From an uncultured Latescibacterota bacterium (GTDB lineage Bacteria > Latescibacterota > UBA2968 > UBA8231), in assembly GCA_951813615.1 (NCBI GenBank), contig OX638377.1:1736001-1800000 (forward strand): a DNA stretch of 64,000 nucleotides, read 5' to 3'. The notes beneath the pieces are model-generated. The model was not told where the DNA came from. It ran no database searches and saw only the letters and a program-made list of their open reading frames with translations. Numbering within the stretch: the first letter of the stretch is position 1; each line of letters starts with the position of its first letter. This document shows positions 33,990 to 43,474 of this stretch, in pieces. The position numbers and the translations under genes were made by a program.

Positions 33990-34718
33990 GTGACTGAGAA
34001 CAGAGAAGTTATGCTGCAGAATTACACCCGGCGCGAATTCCGCCAAGGGCTTGAGGCCGGGAAATTCCAGGCCGCGATCATTCCCACCGGCAGCATTGAG
34101 CAGCACCTTGAGCACCTGCCCTTTGAACACGATATTGCCTCGTCAACTTGGGTAGCGCAACAAACAGCCCTGCGCATGTACCCAAAGGTGATCGTGGCCG
34201 TGCCCATGGCCGTAGGCATTTCCGAGCACCACATGAAGCACAAGGGCAGTCTCACGGCCAAGCCGGGCTCGTGGCTGGCCGTACTCTTTGACACGGTGGA
34301 ATGTTTTGCCCGTCACGGCATTGAGAACATCCTAATCCTCAACGGGCACGGCGGCAATGTGCAACCCGTGAATAGCATAATCCGTCAGTGGCGCCTCTTT
34401 TTCGAGTCAACAGCTCCGGGGGTGAATTTGCACTTCCATCCCTATTGGAACTTAATTCCGCGGGCGCTCGTCGACGAGCACATGGTCACCAAGAGCGCCC
34501 CGGGACACGCCCAGGAATTCGAGACCTCGCTGGCCATGCATATGTTCCCGGAGAAAATCCGTCATGATGCCATGCAGGACCAGGAGGACAAGACGCCCTT
34601 GGAGGCCGATGCGGAAAAGGGAAGGATTTTGTCCGAAGAAGCGGTCAATCGGGTAGTGGAATACCTCGAGGCGATGATGGAAGGGAAAACCCTACTCGAC
34701 GTGGGAGAGCGGTACTAA
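33990..34718 (+). CDS. creatininase-family amidohydrolase
   Basis: 242 residues. Metal ligands are seen in IIPTGSIEQHLEHLPFEHD and ILNGHGGN; the family includes creatininase and MftE-like peptidases. I chose GTG 33990 because AAAGGAGG stands just before it; the open frame extends to 33639 without family sequence. The last ligand region FETSLAMHMFPE is also present. It is divergent from the sulfatase across 264 bp in which I see no other gene. The substrate (an amide or lactam) is not evident. Confidence 0.85.
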   Translation: MTENREVMLQNYTRREFRQGLEAGKFQAAIIPTGSIEQHLEHLPFEHDIASSTWVAQQTALRMYPKVIVAVPMAVGISEHHMKHKGSLTAKPGSWLAVLFDTVECFARHGIENILILNGHGGNVQPVNSIIRQWRLFFESTAPGVNLHFHPYWNLIPRALVDEHMVTKSAPGHAQEFETSLAMHMFPEKIRHDAMQDQEDKTPLEADAEKGRILSEEAVNRVVEYLEAMMEGKTLLDVGERY

Positions 34719-34737
34719 GAGCCCGTAGAGCCATAGT

Positions 34738-35331
34738 TCAAATGTGAGGACCGCGCTCCCGGATGACGCGGATCGCCAGATCGGGATCGACCTGCACAAT
34801 CATCTCCGGTTCAATGGCCAAGTTGCTGATCTCAAATCCGCCCAGAGCACTGCGGCCGTGCCAGCCGGAGCGGCCGTCGGGCTGGCCTTCCTTGGCGCGA
34901 CGCGACAGGGGGCCGCCGAATACATCGTGCCAGACTTCCGTGTATCCGTCCACCACGCGAGGAGCGTTGGTAAAGGACTCTTCGCGGTGGGCCGAATGCA
35001 CCATGCCGATGCACTTGACGCAATACCAGACGTCGTTCAGCGTGCCAAAGGGGTGCAGACCCCAATGCAGTACGCAGATGTGCTTGTGACCCACGTCCCT
35101 GCCGGCCCTGTGCCCTTTCTCTACCGAGGACTCGTCGTTGGTGACCGGCCCCTCGCCTGCGCCTGATCCAGAAAAAAAGAGCAAGCCGGAAGGGGTGAAG
35201 ATGAGTCTGGGAATGCGGTTGGTCTCGGGAGCGATGGCATCTTCTCTGCGGCCCAAGTCGATGCCGAGTTCCTCGAGGCGGTCGTACACGTCGTAGTCGC
35301 GTTGCCAGCGTGTGGGTAGTTCGAGTTGCAT
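34738..35331 (-). CDS. protein of unknown function, 197 residues
   Basis: Not recognised. Start well supported by AAAGGAGG before the ATG. It has no signal peptide or membrane segment. His/Cys-rich central part (HKHICVLHWGLHPFGTL, WYCVKCIGMVHSAHREE) could bind metal. The end is acidic and beta-like (IEPEMIVQVDPDLAIRVIRER). It is convergent with the creatininase-like gene (19 bases apart) and 29 bases after the isomerase gene on the same strand. Confidence 0.7.
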   Translation of the reverse strand: MQLELPTRWQRDYDVYDRLEELGIDLGRREDAIAPETNRIPRLIFTPSGLLFFSGSGAGEGPVTNDESSVEKGHRAGRDVGHKHICVLHWGLHPFGTLNDVWYCVKCIGMVHSAHREESFTNAPRVVDGYTEVWHDVFGGPLSRRAKEGQPDGRSGWHGRSALGGFEISNLAIEPEMIVQVDPDLAIRVIRERGPHI

Positions 35332-35360
35332 GAGAACCTCCTTTTGGTTTGCACATGGTA

Positions 35361-37079
35361 TTAATTTCTGGCAAGGCTGTCCAGCAGCGTTTCCGGCAGA
35401 GCTTTTGCCAAGCGGTCGGGGAAGACTTTGACGCGGTCTTCATACCGCTGGCGCAGATCGGCGATCCACGCGTCAAAAAGCTCTTTTTTCAGCGCTTTCC
35501 TCAGGGCGACCTCCGCTCTCCTACGGGCTAGCTCAAAGGGCTCCCGCTGCGGCGGCTGACGCTGAACCACCTTGAAGAGAACGTACCCCTCTGGGATGTA
35601 GATCGGTCCGCGCAACTCGCCTTGGGGAGCCGTCTGGAACGCTTGCCACAGTTCCGCGTAGTCCGCTCGGTGGATACTGCGCAAGCAGAGCAAATTGTCC
35701 TCATTGCGTTGACGTACCCGCAGGCCTCGCTCCTTGGCTAGGGCGCTCAGATCAGTTTCAGCGGTGATTTCTGTTTTGATTGCTTCGGCTTCCCGCCTCG
35801 AACCAACCAGCAACTCGTCAAAACAGATCTGCTCTGGGAGGCGGAACATTTCTCCGTTTTCCTCGTAGAATCGCCGGACATCTGCCTCGTCAATGGCGAT
35901 TTGGTCGATGACTTCCCGCTGTCTTATGCCCCTGACCAACAACTCCCGTCTGGTTTTCTCGACCCACTTTACCACCTCGGGATCTTCCGGGAGGCCAAGG
36001 CGCTCGGCGGCTGCCACAAAGAGCGCGGGCTTTTGCAAAAAGCGGCGTCCGAGCAAACCGATAAAGACGCTGTCTAGCAAGGCCCGAGGCGCTCTGATCC
36101 TGTGCTGGCGCAACACCGCCATGTAGTCCGCCAAAGAAATGGCCCCGCCCTCATAAGTGAAGAGTGGCACGCGTTTTTCTTCGTCGGTGAGCTGCAACTT
36201 GCCGCTCTCTCCCAAGGCCGCACCTTTATCCTTCAGCAGAGTCGTCCCTGCAGAGATCCGTTGCCAGTTGAATTCGCGTGCCAAAGTGTCTGCTTTTTCC
36301 TCTTCGAGGGCCCGTTGCTTCCCTTCCTGCAACTGCGTCTTTATTTTCTCCCGGTGAGTTTGCAGATCCGTGGACCGGTCTTCTAGAAAGCGGATCAGGT
36401 GATAGTTGCGGCCCCGGCGCAGAGGGGACGATACTTGGCCGGTGCCAAGCGTGTCGAATACCTCCACGGGGATCCCCAAGAGTCGTTCGGCAGCAGCCCG
36501 GGTGACAAATCCCAACTCGCCTTCCCGCAGGGCCGACCAAGTGTCGAGTGAATGCTTTCTGGCCAACTCGCCGAAATCGCTCCCGGCTTCGAGTTGGGCG
36601 CGGATTTGCTGCGCTTGCTCCCGAGTCCGCACCAAAATGGCAGTGGTCCGACGCTCCCGCGCCATATCCTGCTGGTCGAAAAACTGGCGGATCTCCTCCT
36701 CGGACACTTGTATCTGGGGCAGGATCTCCTGGTCGCGATAGAGGGAGAGGAGGTATTCGCTCTTTTTTTTGTCGAGTGTTTTGAGCAAATCGGAGTCTTG
36801 GTGCAAGCCTTTTTCATAGGCTTCGAAGAGCGCGATTTCCCGGTCAATCAGAGTCTGTAGGTAGTCCTCCCGGGCTCGCTGTCCTGCTTTATCACTGATC
36901 AGACTCGGCGCGAGATGGCGCACGAAGTGGCGAAGTTCCTCGGCGGTGATTTCCCTGGTCCCAACTATGGCCACGGCCATTTCCCCGTGGTCTTGAGCAC
37001 AGGCCGTCAGCAGAACCACTATCAGTACGAGCCGCGCTCGGCGCGAGATCCAGCGCTCCGGCGCAACAGCCAGTCCCAT
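35361..37079 (-). CDS. parvulin-type peptidyl-prolyl isomerase lipoprotein (SurA/PrsA-like)
   Basis: 572 residues. Lipobox LTACAQ after a hydrophobic stretch. An N-terminal chaperone region (ITAEELRHFVRHL, ALFEAYEKGLHQD) precedes two parvulin-like segments, the first around FGELARKHSLDTWSALREGELGFVTR (split here only by reading), the second around FDELLVGSRREAEAIKTEI and ELRGPIYIPEGYVLFKVVQR. It should help outer-membrane or secreted proteins fold in the periplasm. This fits the many secreted proteins nearby. Confidence 0.85.
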   Translation of the reverse strand: MGLAVAPERWISRRARLVLIVVLLTACAQDHGEMAVAIVGTREITAEELRHFVRHLAPSLISDKAGQRAREDYLQTLIDREIALFEAYEKGLHQDSDLLKTLDKKKSEYLLSLYRDQEILPQIQVSEEEIRQFFDQQDMARERRTTAILVRTREQAQQIRAQLEAGSDFGELARKHSLDTWSALREGELGFVTRAAAERLLGIPVEVFDTLGTGQVSSPLRRGRNYHLIRFLEDRSTDLQTHREKIKTQLQEGKQRALEEEKADTLAREFNWQRISAGTTLLKDKGAALGESGKLQLTDEEKRVPLFTYEGGAISLADYMAVLRQHRIRAPRALLDSVFIGLLGRRFLQKPALFVAAAERLGLPEDPEVVKWVEKTRRELLVRGIRQREVIDQIAIDEADVRRFYEENGEMFRLPEQICFDELLVGSRREAEAIKTEITAETDLSALAKERGLRVRQRNEDNLLCLRSIHRADYAELWQAFQTAPQGELRGPIYIPEGYVLFKVVQRQPPQREPFELARRRAEVALRKALKKELFDAWIADLRQRYEDRVKVFPDRLAKALPETLLDSLARN

Positions 37080-37431
37080 TTTCGTTTCCTCAATTCAGAG
37101 TGGACAGACAGGTGTCACAAGAAAAGTAGGATGGGCAAATAGGTGTATCAAGATATTCAGCTCAACCGAGGCGAAGAATTTGGTTGAATCCTAGGCCGAA
37201 AGTGAATATATTGAATGGAAATTCTGCAGTTAGCTAGGAGTAAGGTCTTTGTAACGATCATCGCAACTATGATCTAAGTATCAGAAAATAATCAACATAT
37301 ATTTCTCTAGGTCGATTTCCTAAGTCCCTTCCCTTAGGGCTATAGGGCCCTTTAGGGAAAGTCATCTGCTCCATTCGCACTCGTGTAGCGGATGGACAAT
37401 TACCCTCTTCCTCAAAGGAGGTCGAAACGAG
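37080..37431. other. intergenic region, AT-rich, with one hairpin
   Basis: 352 bases between divergent genes. It contains an imperfect inverted repeat at about 37327-37361 (TTCCCTTAGGGC pairing with GCCCTTTAGGGAA) and a strong AAGGAGG site just before the ATG at 37432. No ORF, and no clear -35/-10 or -24/-12 pair. Confidence 0.5.
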
Positions 37432-38343
37432 ATGAGATTATTTTCTTCTATCCTAGTGCCGAGCTTGGCGGTCCTGTTAGGGGCAGTGCCAGCCACGGCC
37501 GATGCGCCGGATTACTTCGCCATCCACATTCCAGCCGGAGTTGCCCAACAAATGGAGATTGATGGGGAACTCACCGACTGGAGTTGGTTCCCCAGTTACG
37601 CCATCATTCAACGGGACGCGCTGCTTAGCCGCGCCGGCCCGGACGGGCTCGACTTGAATGATTTCGACGTCACCATCTGCGTGGCGTGGACGGGCGTCGA
37701 CGAAGGTAATCAACTCTGGTTCGCGATCAACACGTTCGACGACTTCTACGATCGCGACTTGCTGCGCGGCAGCCGCACGGTCGGCGACGACGGCTGGACC
37801 TTTGCTTCGGATCCCGATCACAGTGGTGGTGCAATTGATCCGGACGGAGTGTACAGCAATGGCCAAGAATGGACGTTTCAGGCGGCCGGCGATGCCGATG
37901 TGTTCGCCCTGCAGGGCTTCAGCGACAGCTACTCCCAATTCTGGGCTAATCAGCCGCCCCACCTCGTCTTCGCCACTGGCCCGGCCAGCGGCAAGCCGTG
38001 GAGCCACGGCGATGAAAATGTGACCATTAACTACGAATGGCGCATGACCATGTTCTCTTTCTTCGACGCGGCCGTATCGACCGGCGAAGGCGGAGCCGAG
38101 ACCAGCACAGTCATGGATCTGACTGAGAACACGAAGACCCACCTCATGTTCCAGGGCGACGACTGGGACGGCGGCGACAGTTGGGACGGGGCTTGGGCCA
38201 CATCGAACGAGAGCGGAGCGACCGGCAACGGGGATTCCATGAACAGCTTCACCCTCATCGTTGACCCCGATGTCGAGGCCGCTGCCCCCACCGCGGTCGA
38301 GTCGACTACCTGGGCCCGCATAAAGTCCAGTTTCGCAGACTAA
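37432..38343 (+). CDS. secreted CBM9-like protein with WxxxKSxF tail
   Basis: 303 residues. Signal peptide SILVPSLAVLLGAVPATA. The mature part looks like a carbohydrate-binding/DOMON-type sandwich (MEIDGELTDWSWFPSYAI, LWFAINTFDDFYDRD). It is rich in Asp/Gly/Trp in the second half (QGDDWDGGDSWDGAW), suggesting calcium or sugar binding. The C-terminus AVESTTWARIKSSF resembles the ends of the Cache proteins at 60050 and 60726. Strong ribosome site. It is followed by a hairpin at 38409, so it may be transcribed alone. Confidence 0.65.
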   Translation: MRLFSSILVPSLAVLLGAVPATADAPDYFAIHIPAGVAQQMEIDGELTDWSWFPSYAIIQRDALLSRAGPDGLDLNDFDVTICVAWTGVDEGNQLWFAINTFDDFYDRDLLRGSRTVGDDGWTFASDPDHSGGAIDPDGVYSNGQEWTFQAAGDADVFALQGFSDSYSQFWANQPPHLVFATGPASGKPWSHGDENVTINYEWRMTMFSFFDAAVSTGEGGAETSTVMDLTENTKTHLMFQGDDWDGGDSWDGAWATSNESGATGNGDSMNSFTLIVDPDVEAAAPTAVESTTWARIKSSFAD

Positions 38344-38408
38344 CGGCTCATCTGTACCTATCCCGGGATTCCACCCAGCGCGGGGGAGTGTCTCGGGGCT
38401 CTAGTGTC

Positions 38409-38440
38409 AGCGGTTCGGCCGGAATACCGGCTGAACCGCT
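38409..38440 (+). terminator. stem-loop after the CBM9-like gene
   Basis: AGCGGTTCGGCCGG, AATA loop, CCGGCTGAACCGCT: fourteen pairs with one mismatch. No T-run follows, so it may be a stabilising or partially terminating structure before the lipoprotein operon. Confidence 0.45.
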
Positions 38441-38462
38441 GTATTGTATGAAAGAGTGATCT

Positions 38463-38879
38463 ATGCTGAGATGCGCGCATTTGCTCCTGCTCGGCACGGG
38501 CATCTTTCTGTCGAGCGGCTGCGAAAAAGAGATCGATCTGTCGACTCTGCCAAAGGACATCGAGGAAGGTGAGCCCAGCCGCTTCATCAAGTTCGTCAAT
38601 TCTTTCCGCGGCGAGGTAGAGGTGAGTATCGCCGCCTGCTTCCAGAAATTCCGCCTCTTGTCCGACCAAATCCAATCGGTCGAGTGCCTGATCGAGGATG
38701 ATATCAACGCCTTCGATGTCGTCGTCGTGTGGCTGAATCCACCCGTTGGACAAGGGTATGCTCCGCCTCCGCCAAAAACCGTCACCGTGTCGTATGGGCA
38801 GGTCGTCGAAATCAGGAACGTCCCGGGAGGGACGGGCAGCGGCTTCATAATCCTGATCGACGGCCGCCGCCAGAACTGA
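38463..38879 (+). CDS. small lipoprotein, first of a tandem pair
   Basis: 138 residues. Lipobox FLSSGC followed by EKEIDLST. The mature part is beta-rich (FIKFVNSFRGEVEVSIAACF, TVTVSYGQVVEIRNV), probably a small Ig-like sandwich. It shares its plan with the next gene: lipobox, E-x-EI-x-LST, VNSF, xIAAC and a C-terminal VxxGQxxxI. Function unknown. It begins the operon that runs through the FlgD-like secreted proteins. Confidence 0.7.
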   Translation: MLRCAHLLLLGTGIFLSSGCEKEIDLSTLPKDIEEGEPSRFIKFVNSFRGEVEVSIAACFQKFRLLSDQIQSVECLIEDDINAFDVVVVWLNPPVGQGYAPPPPKTVTVSYGQVVEIRNVPGGTGSGFIILIDGRRQN

Positions 38880-38890
38880 GCAGAGCCGCC

Positions 38891-39292
38891 ATGGGAATGC
38901 TGCGCGTTTTTCTCGTCTTGGCGTCAACGGCTATGCTGGGCGGATGCGAAGAGGAGATTCCGCTCTCTACCGAGACGACCCGCGCTGGAGAAGGAGCCGT
39001 TGAACTCCGGGTCGTCAATTCATTTATCGACGAGATGGAGATCACTATTGCCGCCTGTCAGCAGAACGCCCGGATCGAGGCCAACAGCACGGCGGTGATC
39101 GAATGCGTGCTTCAAGATGCCTCGGCACCATTCGAAGTGGAGATAGCTTGGCCTAGTTCGCCCCTGAACGCGCAAGGCGGGTCGTCCTTCCCCCCGCAGA
39201 CAGCCCTCGTGGCTCCCGGTCAGATCATCCGCATTGGCATCGCACCCGAAGGGGTTGAAGGTGGGTTCACGATAAGGGTTGCCGCACAGTGA
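38891..39292 (+). CDS. small lipoprotein, second of a tandem pair
   Basis: 133 residues from ATG 38891. Lipobox MLGGC followed by EEEIPLST. Paralogue of the preceding gene, 11 bases after it. VVNSFIDEMEITIAAC and ALVAPGQIIRIGI line up with the neighbour. The open frame extends further upstream but only as overlap. Its stop overlaps a GTG of the next gene, indicating coupling. Confidence 0.7.
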   Translation: MGMLRVFLVLASTAMLGGCEEEIPLSTETTRAGEGAVELRVVNSFIDEMEITIAACQQNARIEANSTAVIECVLQDASAPFEVEIAWPSSPLNAQGGSSFPPQTALVAPGQIIRIGIAPEGVEGGFTIRVAAQ

Positions 39293-39306
39293 GTTATGCC
39301 AGGTAC

Positions 39307-41079
39307 ATGGCTATGCCATTTAAGTCCCTCTTGCTGATTGCCCTCTTGGTCGGCGAAGCCGCCAGTGCCCGGGAAGTACTGGTTTTTGGCGGCAGTGAGC
39401 GTCCGTGGCAAGAGTGGGGGACTGTGCAAGCCATTGACTTGGCGAGTCGTCCGGGTTGGCTACAGCCCGAGCGCATATCGCCCGACGAAAATCTCAGCTT
39501 GCGGGCCTTGGCCGAAGGCGGCAATATCGACAGCCCGCAGCCTTCGGTCCGGGGTCTGGCCGATCCCCAGGCCGGCTTGGGGGCGCTGATCGACGGGAAA
39601 ATCGCCACGATTTTTCCCATTGAGCACTCTAGACAGATAGGGGGTCGCATCATTCTGGATCTGGGCCGGGTTTTCAGTGGCGTCTATCAGGTTTCGTTCT
39701 ATCCCCGCATTGAGCAGGGAGACCGATTTCTGCGGGGATACGAACTGTACGTTAGCGACGAAAGCGACCCGCTGCGGGGCGATCCAGTCTGGAATTTGGC
39801 GGCCCGAACGACCCGCAACGAACGCGAGGTGGTCACAGTCGATATAGCACCTCGCTATGTCCGGTGGATCATGCTGATATTCACCAGTCCGCTGCCTTGG
39901 GAAATCGCCGAATTGGAAGTCTATGGCCAGGGCTTTGCACCGCAGGCGGTGTACACGTCCAACGTCATCGATTTAGGCGGCCTGGCTACTCTGGGAGCGC
40001 TGACTTGGGCCGCCCAGACCGATGCGGGCGGCGCAATCCAGGTGACCACCCGCAGTGGCTCGACCTCCGATCCCTATCTTTACTACCGGCGCCGAGGAGC
40101 TACACTCGAAGAAGTAAGCAAAGACCAGTACGATAACCTGAGGGAAAACCAGCAGGTAAAACGGCTCGATCTGGCAAACTGGAGCCCTTGGTCGCCACCG
40201 CACACAACGAGTGGCTCGCGCATCCGCTCGCCGGCACCCCGGCGCTATTTCCAGTTTGCCGTCGAATTGGTCAGCGATCGCTTTGCCGCAGCGGCTCAGG
40301 TGGATTCGCTCGCCTTTGAAATTTCCTCTCCGCCACCGGCCCACGAAGTAGTGGCCGAAATCGAGCCGAAATTCGTCATCGCCGGGGAGACTACGCCCTT
40401 TACCTATCACGTGCGGCCGCGCATTCTCGATGACGATGCGGGCTTTGATGCGGTGGAACTGTCCACTCCGACCCGGGCCCGCCTGAGCGGACTGACCATA
40501 GGCGGTACACCAACAGAAGACTTTACCTGGGAAGCGACGGATTCTCTTCTGACGGTGCGCTTTCCGAATCATCCCGTCGTAAAAGACGGGGTACTGGTGG
40601 AACTGAAATTCGATGCCAAGGTGATCGAATTCGGGACCCTTTTTTCCTCTCGCGTGTTCGCTAGCCAGTCCGCTGAACTAGCCCAAGATGTCCTGCCCGG
40701 CGATGCCAGCATCGATCTTAACACCAATCATTTTTCGGTCGAGTTGGAATTGGACAGTACCATTTTAGGCAACTTGGCCATAGCGCCCAACCCCTTTACA
40801 CCTAACGGCGATTCGCTCAACGACCGGATGCGCATTCAGTACAGCATATTCAAACTCGTCCAGCCCGTATCCGTCGAAGCGGCTATATACGACTTTGCGG
40901 GCAGGCGAGTCCGGGCGCTTTTCAATGGCATGCAGAGCAGCGGTTTTCACGCGGTGGAGTGGGACGGTAGAGCGAGCGAGGGATCCTTAGCCGCACCAGG
41001 GTTGTACGTGTGTCGCATCAGCGTAGATTCGGCCACGGGGGCCAACGCAAGGGCCGTACCTGTGGCCTTGGTCTACTGA
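39307..41079 (+). CDS. secreted protein with C-terminal FlgD-like Ig module (paralogue 1 of 3)
   Basis: 590 residues. Signal peptide MPFKSLLLIALLVGEAASA. The N-terminal half has discoidin-like wording (IILDLGRVFSGVYQVSFYPR, LRGYELYVSDES). The middle carries YTSNVIDLGGLATLGALTW and NWSPWSPP, both repeated in the two paralogues. The C-terminal ~100 residues (IAPNPFTPNGDSLNDRMRIQ ... WDGRASEGS, LYVCRISVD) are an FlgD/gliding-type sorting module. GTG 39289 overlapping the upstream stop is an alternative start. Probably exported and attached to the cell surface; function unknown. Confidence 0.75.
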   Translation: MAMPFKSLLLIALLVGEAASAREVLVFGGSERPWQEWGTVQAIDLASRPGWLQPERISPDENLSLRALAEGGNIDSPQPSVRGLADPQAGLGALIDGKIATIFPIEHSRQIGGRIILDLGRVFSGVYQVSFYPRIEQGDRFLRGYELYVSDESDPLRGDPVWNLAARTTRNEREVVTVDIAPRYVRWIMLIFTSPLPWEIAELEVYGQGFAPQAVYTSNVIDLGGLATLGALTWAAQTDAGGAIQVTTRSGSTSDPYLYYRRRGATLEEVSKDQYDNLRENQQVKRLDLANWSPWSPPHTTSGSRIRSPAPRRYFQFAVELVSDRFAAAAQVDSLAFEISSPPPAHEVVAEIEPKFVIAGETTPFTYHVRPRILDDDAGFDAVELSTPTRARLSGLTIGGTPTEDFTWEATDSLLTVRFPNHPVVKDGVLVELKFDAKVIEFGTLFSSRVFASQSAELAQDVLPGDASIDLNTNHFSVELELDSTILGNLAIAPNPFTPNGDSLNDRMRIQYSIFKLVQPVSVEAAIYDFAGRRVRALFNGMQSSGFHAVEWDGRASEGSLAAPGLYVCRISVDSATGANARAVPVALVY

Positions 41080-41093
41080 GAGGACGAGAGAAA

Positions 41094-43463
41094 GTGGGGC
41101 ACACCAGCAGAAAAGCAACTTCAACAGCGAAGGCGCTCGTCGTTTGCGCTGGCCTTTTCCTTCTCTGGCCCTGGGGTGCGTCGGCTGGTGAAATTCGCTT
41201 CAGCCGCTCGTCGCAGTGGCGCGCGTGGAGCGCTCCCGAGGGGACTATTGCGATTTCGCCGGACGGTCGGGTCAGCCCGGTCTTCATCCGCAAATCGATC
41301 AACGCTGCGCTCAATGCCAACCAATTCTCAGTACTGGGCGACTTTGGGGACGAGGAAGAGCGCCCGGGTGGCATACGCGGGGCGGGCACGAACTCCAGAA
41401 TGGCCGGCCTCATACTCGACGGCGACGAGGAGACATTTTGGACCCCTGCCGCTGGCGCTGCCCTTGAGGATTGGTGGGTGGAAGTGGATCTGGGCCGGGC
41501 CGTCTCCGCCACGGAGATCGCGGTAAAATTCGCCCGCTCGGGCAATCCTTTTAGCATGTTCCAGGTATTTGTCTCCACAGGCGAGGAAGCAGTCTATTTT
41601 GGCTCTGGACTCAAGAAATACAGCTTGTTGGCCGAGACGACCCGTCCCAATACCCAGTACGAACTCACCTATCCGCTCCTGCCGCAGGACGTGAAATTGA
41701 GCGGCCGAGGCGAGCTGACCTTTAGGCAGTTCGTGCGCTTCGTTCTGTTTCGGGCCTTGCGTACAGCCGAAAATCCACGCCTGGCCGAAATCGAGGTCAG
41801 CGCCTTGGGCGACAATATAGTCTTGGGCAGCGAGCAACGGGGGGGTGGTGCGCTCATCGCACCGGCCGGAGGCGACGAAAGCGAGCCCCCGACCTTTGCT
41901 TCGGATATCATAGACGGGAATTACAATACGGGCTGGAATTCCTTGGGAAATTTCGTCGGCGACCCCAAGCGGTGGGGGTGGGTCAACATAGACTTGGGAA
42001 CGCTATTCTGGGTAGACCATGTGCGCATCATCACGTCCTTTGAGTTCACTGGTAAGCGCAACGTTCCGGTCTTCGGGTACAAACTCTTTGCCTCGGACGG
42101 GACGCGCAGTAGCAGCGCAGGTGCAGGCGAGTTCATCGATTTCGACGACCTAGTCTGGGAAGAGATTGCCGAACTCGAAGACAATCCCGCTCCCGAGCGC
42201 TTCATCTTTGAAGAGCACCTGCCCCCGCGCAAGGTGCGCTATCTGTTCTGGTCGAATCGCAACCAGCGGCGCACGGGCGTCTCAACTGTGCGGGAAATCC
42301 AGGCTTTTGGGGAGGGGTTCATTCCGGGCGTCACCTTGACCTCCGGATTGATCGACCTAGGCGGGGCCAAAAACCTGACGGCCATCCACTGGAGCGGCGA
42401 GACGCCGCCGGCCACTAGACTGGCGGTGCGCACGCGCACGGGCAACGAGCTGGGCGAGAAACTGCACTACTTCGACAAGGAGGGCAATGAATACACTGAA
42501 AAGGCTTGGAACAAGCTGCCGCCCTTCAAACGTGAGAAAGAGCCCACAGTCGAACTCATTCCGGGCGCGGGATGGAGTCCGTGGAGCCTGCCCTACGAGT
42601 ATTCGGGTGCGCGCTTTCAATCGCCCAGCCCCCGCAGCCATGCCCAGATACAGGTGGAGTTGATCAGCGATGATCCGCAGCGGGCTCCAGCCCTGTCCAG
42701 TGTGGCGCTTGAATTCACGGATCCGGCGGCCGAACGGATCGTCGCCGAAATCGTTCCCCAGGTGGCTACACCGGGTCAGCCGGAAGAATTCACCTACTTC
42801 ATCCGTCCTAGTTTCGGGTCTGGGGCTCGCGGATTCGACCAGATTTTGATCCGCGTTCCAACCCATCCTGTCTTTGGGGGCCTGAAACTAAATCGCGAGG
42901 AAGTAGAGCCCGTTGCCGTACGGGCCGCGGCGGACTCACTGGTCCTCACTCTGCCGACTCCGGTGCAGGCCGCACAACTGATCGAGGTGAATTTCGCCAC
43001 CCAAGTCTTCCTCAATGCCACCCTCTTTGAGGGGTTTGTACGGCGCTCGGCTGAGCCGGACTCTTGGCAACAGATCGATCCGGGCGATGCGAGCCCGGAC
43101 GAGCTAGGCGACGACCTGAGAGTTTTCCTACCCGCCGGCAGCAGCGGTCTCCGCACTCCGACAATCAATCCGTCGGTGATCACCCCGAATGGGGATGGGC
43201 GCAATGAACAGTTGACTGTGCGCTTTGCGCTGGTCGGCTTGGAGGCGTCCCGCCAACTCCGGGCAGCCGTGTACGATCTGGGCGGTCGCCTAGTCGTCCG
43301 GCTGCGCGACCAGTCCGGGCCCAGCGGGGAGTACGTCCTTTTGTGGGACGGCCGTGATGGGGGGGGAAATATGGTGCCTCCTGGGGTGTACTTGTTTCGC
43401 CTGAGCATCGACAGCGACGAGCCGACGAGGGAGTTTACGCGGCTCGTCGGGGTAGCCTACTGA
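41094..43463 (+). CDS. secreted protein with C-terminal FlgD-like Ig module (paralogue 2 of 3)
   Basis: 789 residues from GTG 41094; the longer frame would overlap the preceding gene. Signal segment ALVVCAGLFLLWPWGASA. Two discoidin-like stretches (WWVEVDLGRAVSATEIAVKF; WVNIDLGTLFWVDHVRI) make it longer than its paralogues. Shared parts: TLTSGLIDLGGAKNLTAIHW, GWSPWSLPYEYSG, then VITPNGDGRNEQLTVRFALV and WDGRDGGGNMVPPGVYLFRL at the end. It lies 15 bases after the previous gene. Confidence 0.75.
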   Translation: MGHTSRKATSTAKALVVCAGLFLLWPWGASAGEIRFSRSSQWRAWSAPEGTIAISPDGRVSPVFIRKSINAALNANQFSVLGDFGDEEERPGGIRGAGTNSRMAGLILDGDEETFWTPAAGAALEDWWVEVDLGRAVSATEIAVKFARSGNPFSMFQVFVSTGEEAVYFGSGLKKYSLLAETTRPNTQYELTYPLLPQDVKLSGRGELTFRQFVRFVLFRALRTAENPRLAEIEVSALGDNIVLGSEQRGGGALIAPAGGDESEPPTFASDIIDGNYNTGWNSLGNFVGDPKRWGWVNIDLGTLFWVDHVRIITSFEFTGKRNVPVFGYKLFASDGTRSSSAGAGEFIDFDDLVWEEIAELEDNPAPERFIFEEHLPPRKVRYLFWSNRNQRRTGVSTVREIQAFGEGFIPGVTLTSGLIDLGGAKNLTAIHWSGETPPATRLAVRTRTGNELGEKLHYFDKEGNEYTEKAWNKLPPFKREKEPTVELIPGAGWSPWSLPYEYSGARFQSPSPRSHAQIQVELISDDPQRAPALSSVALEFTDPAAERIVAEIVPQVATPGQPEEFTYFIRPSFGSGARGFDQILIRVPTHPVFGGLKLNREEVEPVAVRAAADSLVLTLPTPVQAAQLIEVNFATQVFLNATLFEGFVRRSAEPDSWQQIDPGDASPDELGDDLRVFLPAGSSGLRTPTINPSVITPNGDGRNEQLTVRFALVGLEASRQLRAAVYDLGGRLVVRLRDQSGPSGEYVLLWDGRDGGGNMVPPGVYLFRLSIDSDEPTREFTRLVGVAY

Positions 43464-43474
43464 GGCGGTTTTCC

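Noticed and set aside
37365..37385. GG-N10-GC upstream of the CBM9-like gene
   Set aside because: The flanks (GGGAAAG, CTGCT) do not fit TGGCAC/TTGCA and no paired dyads are present.
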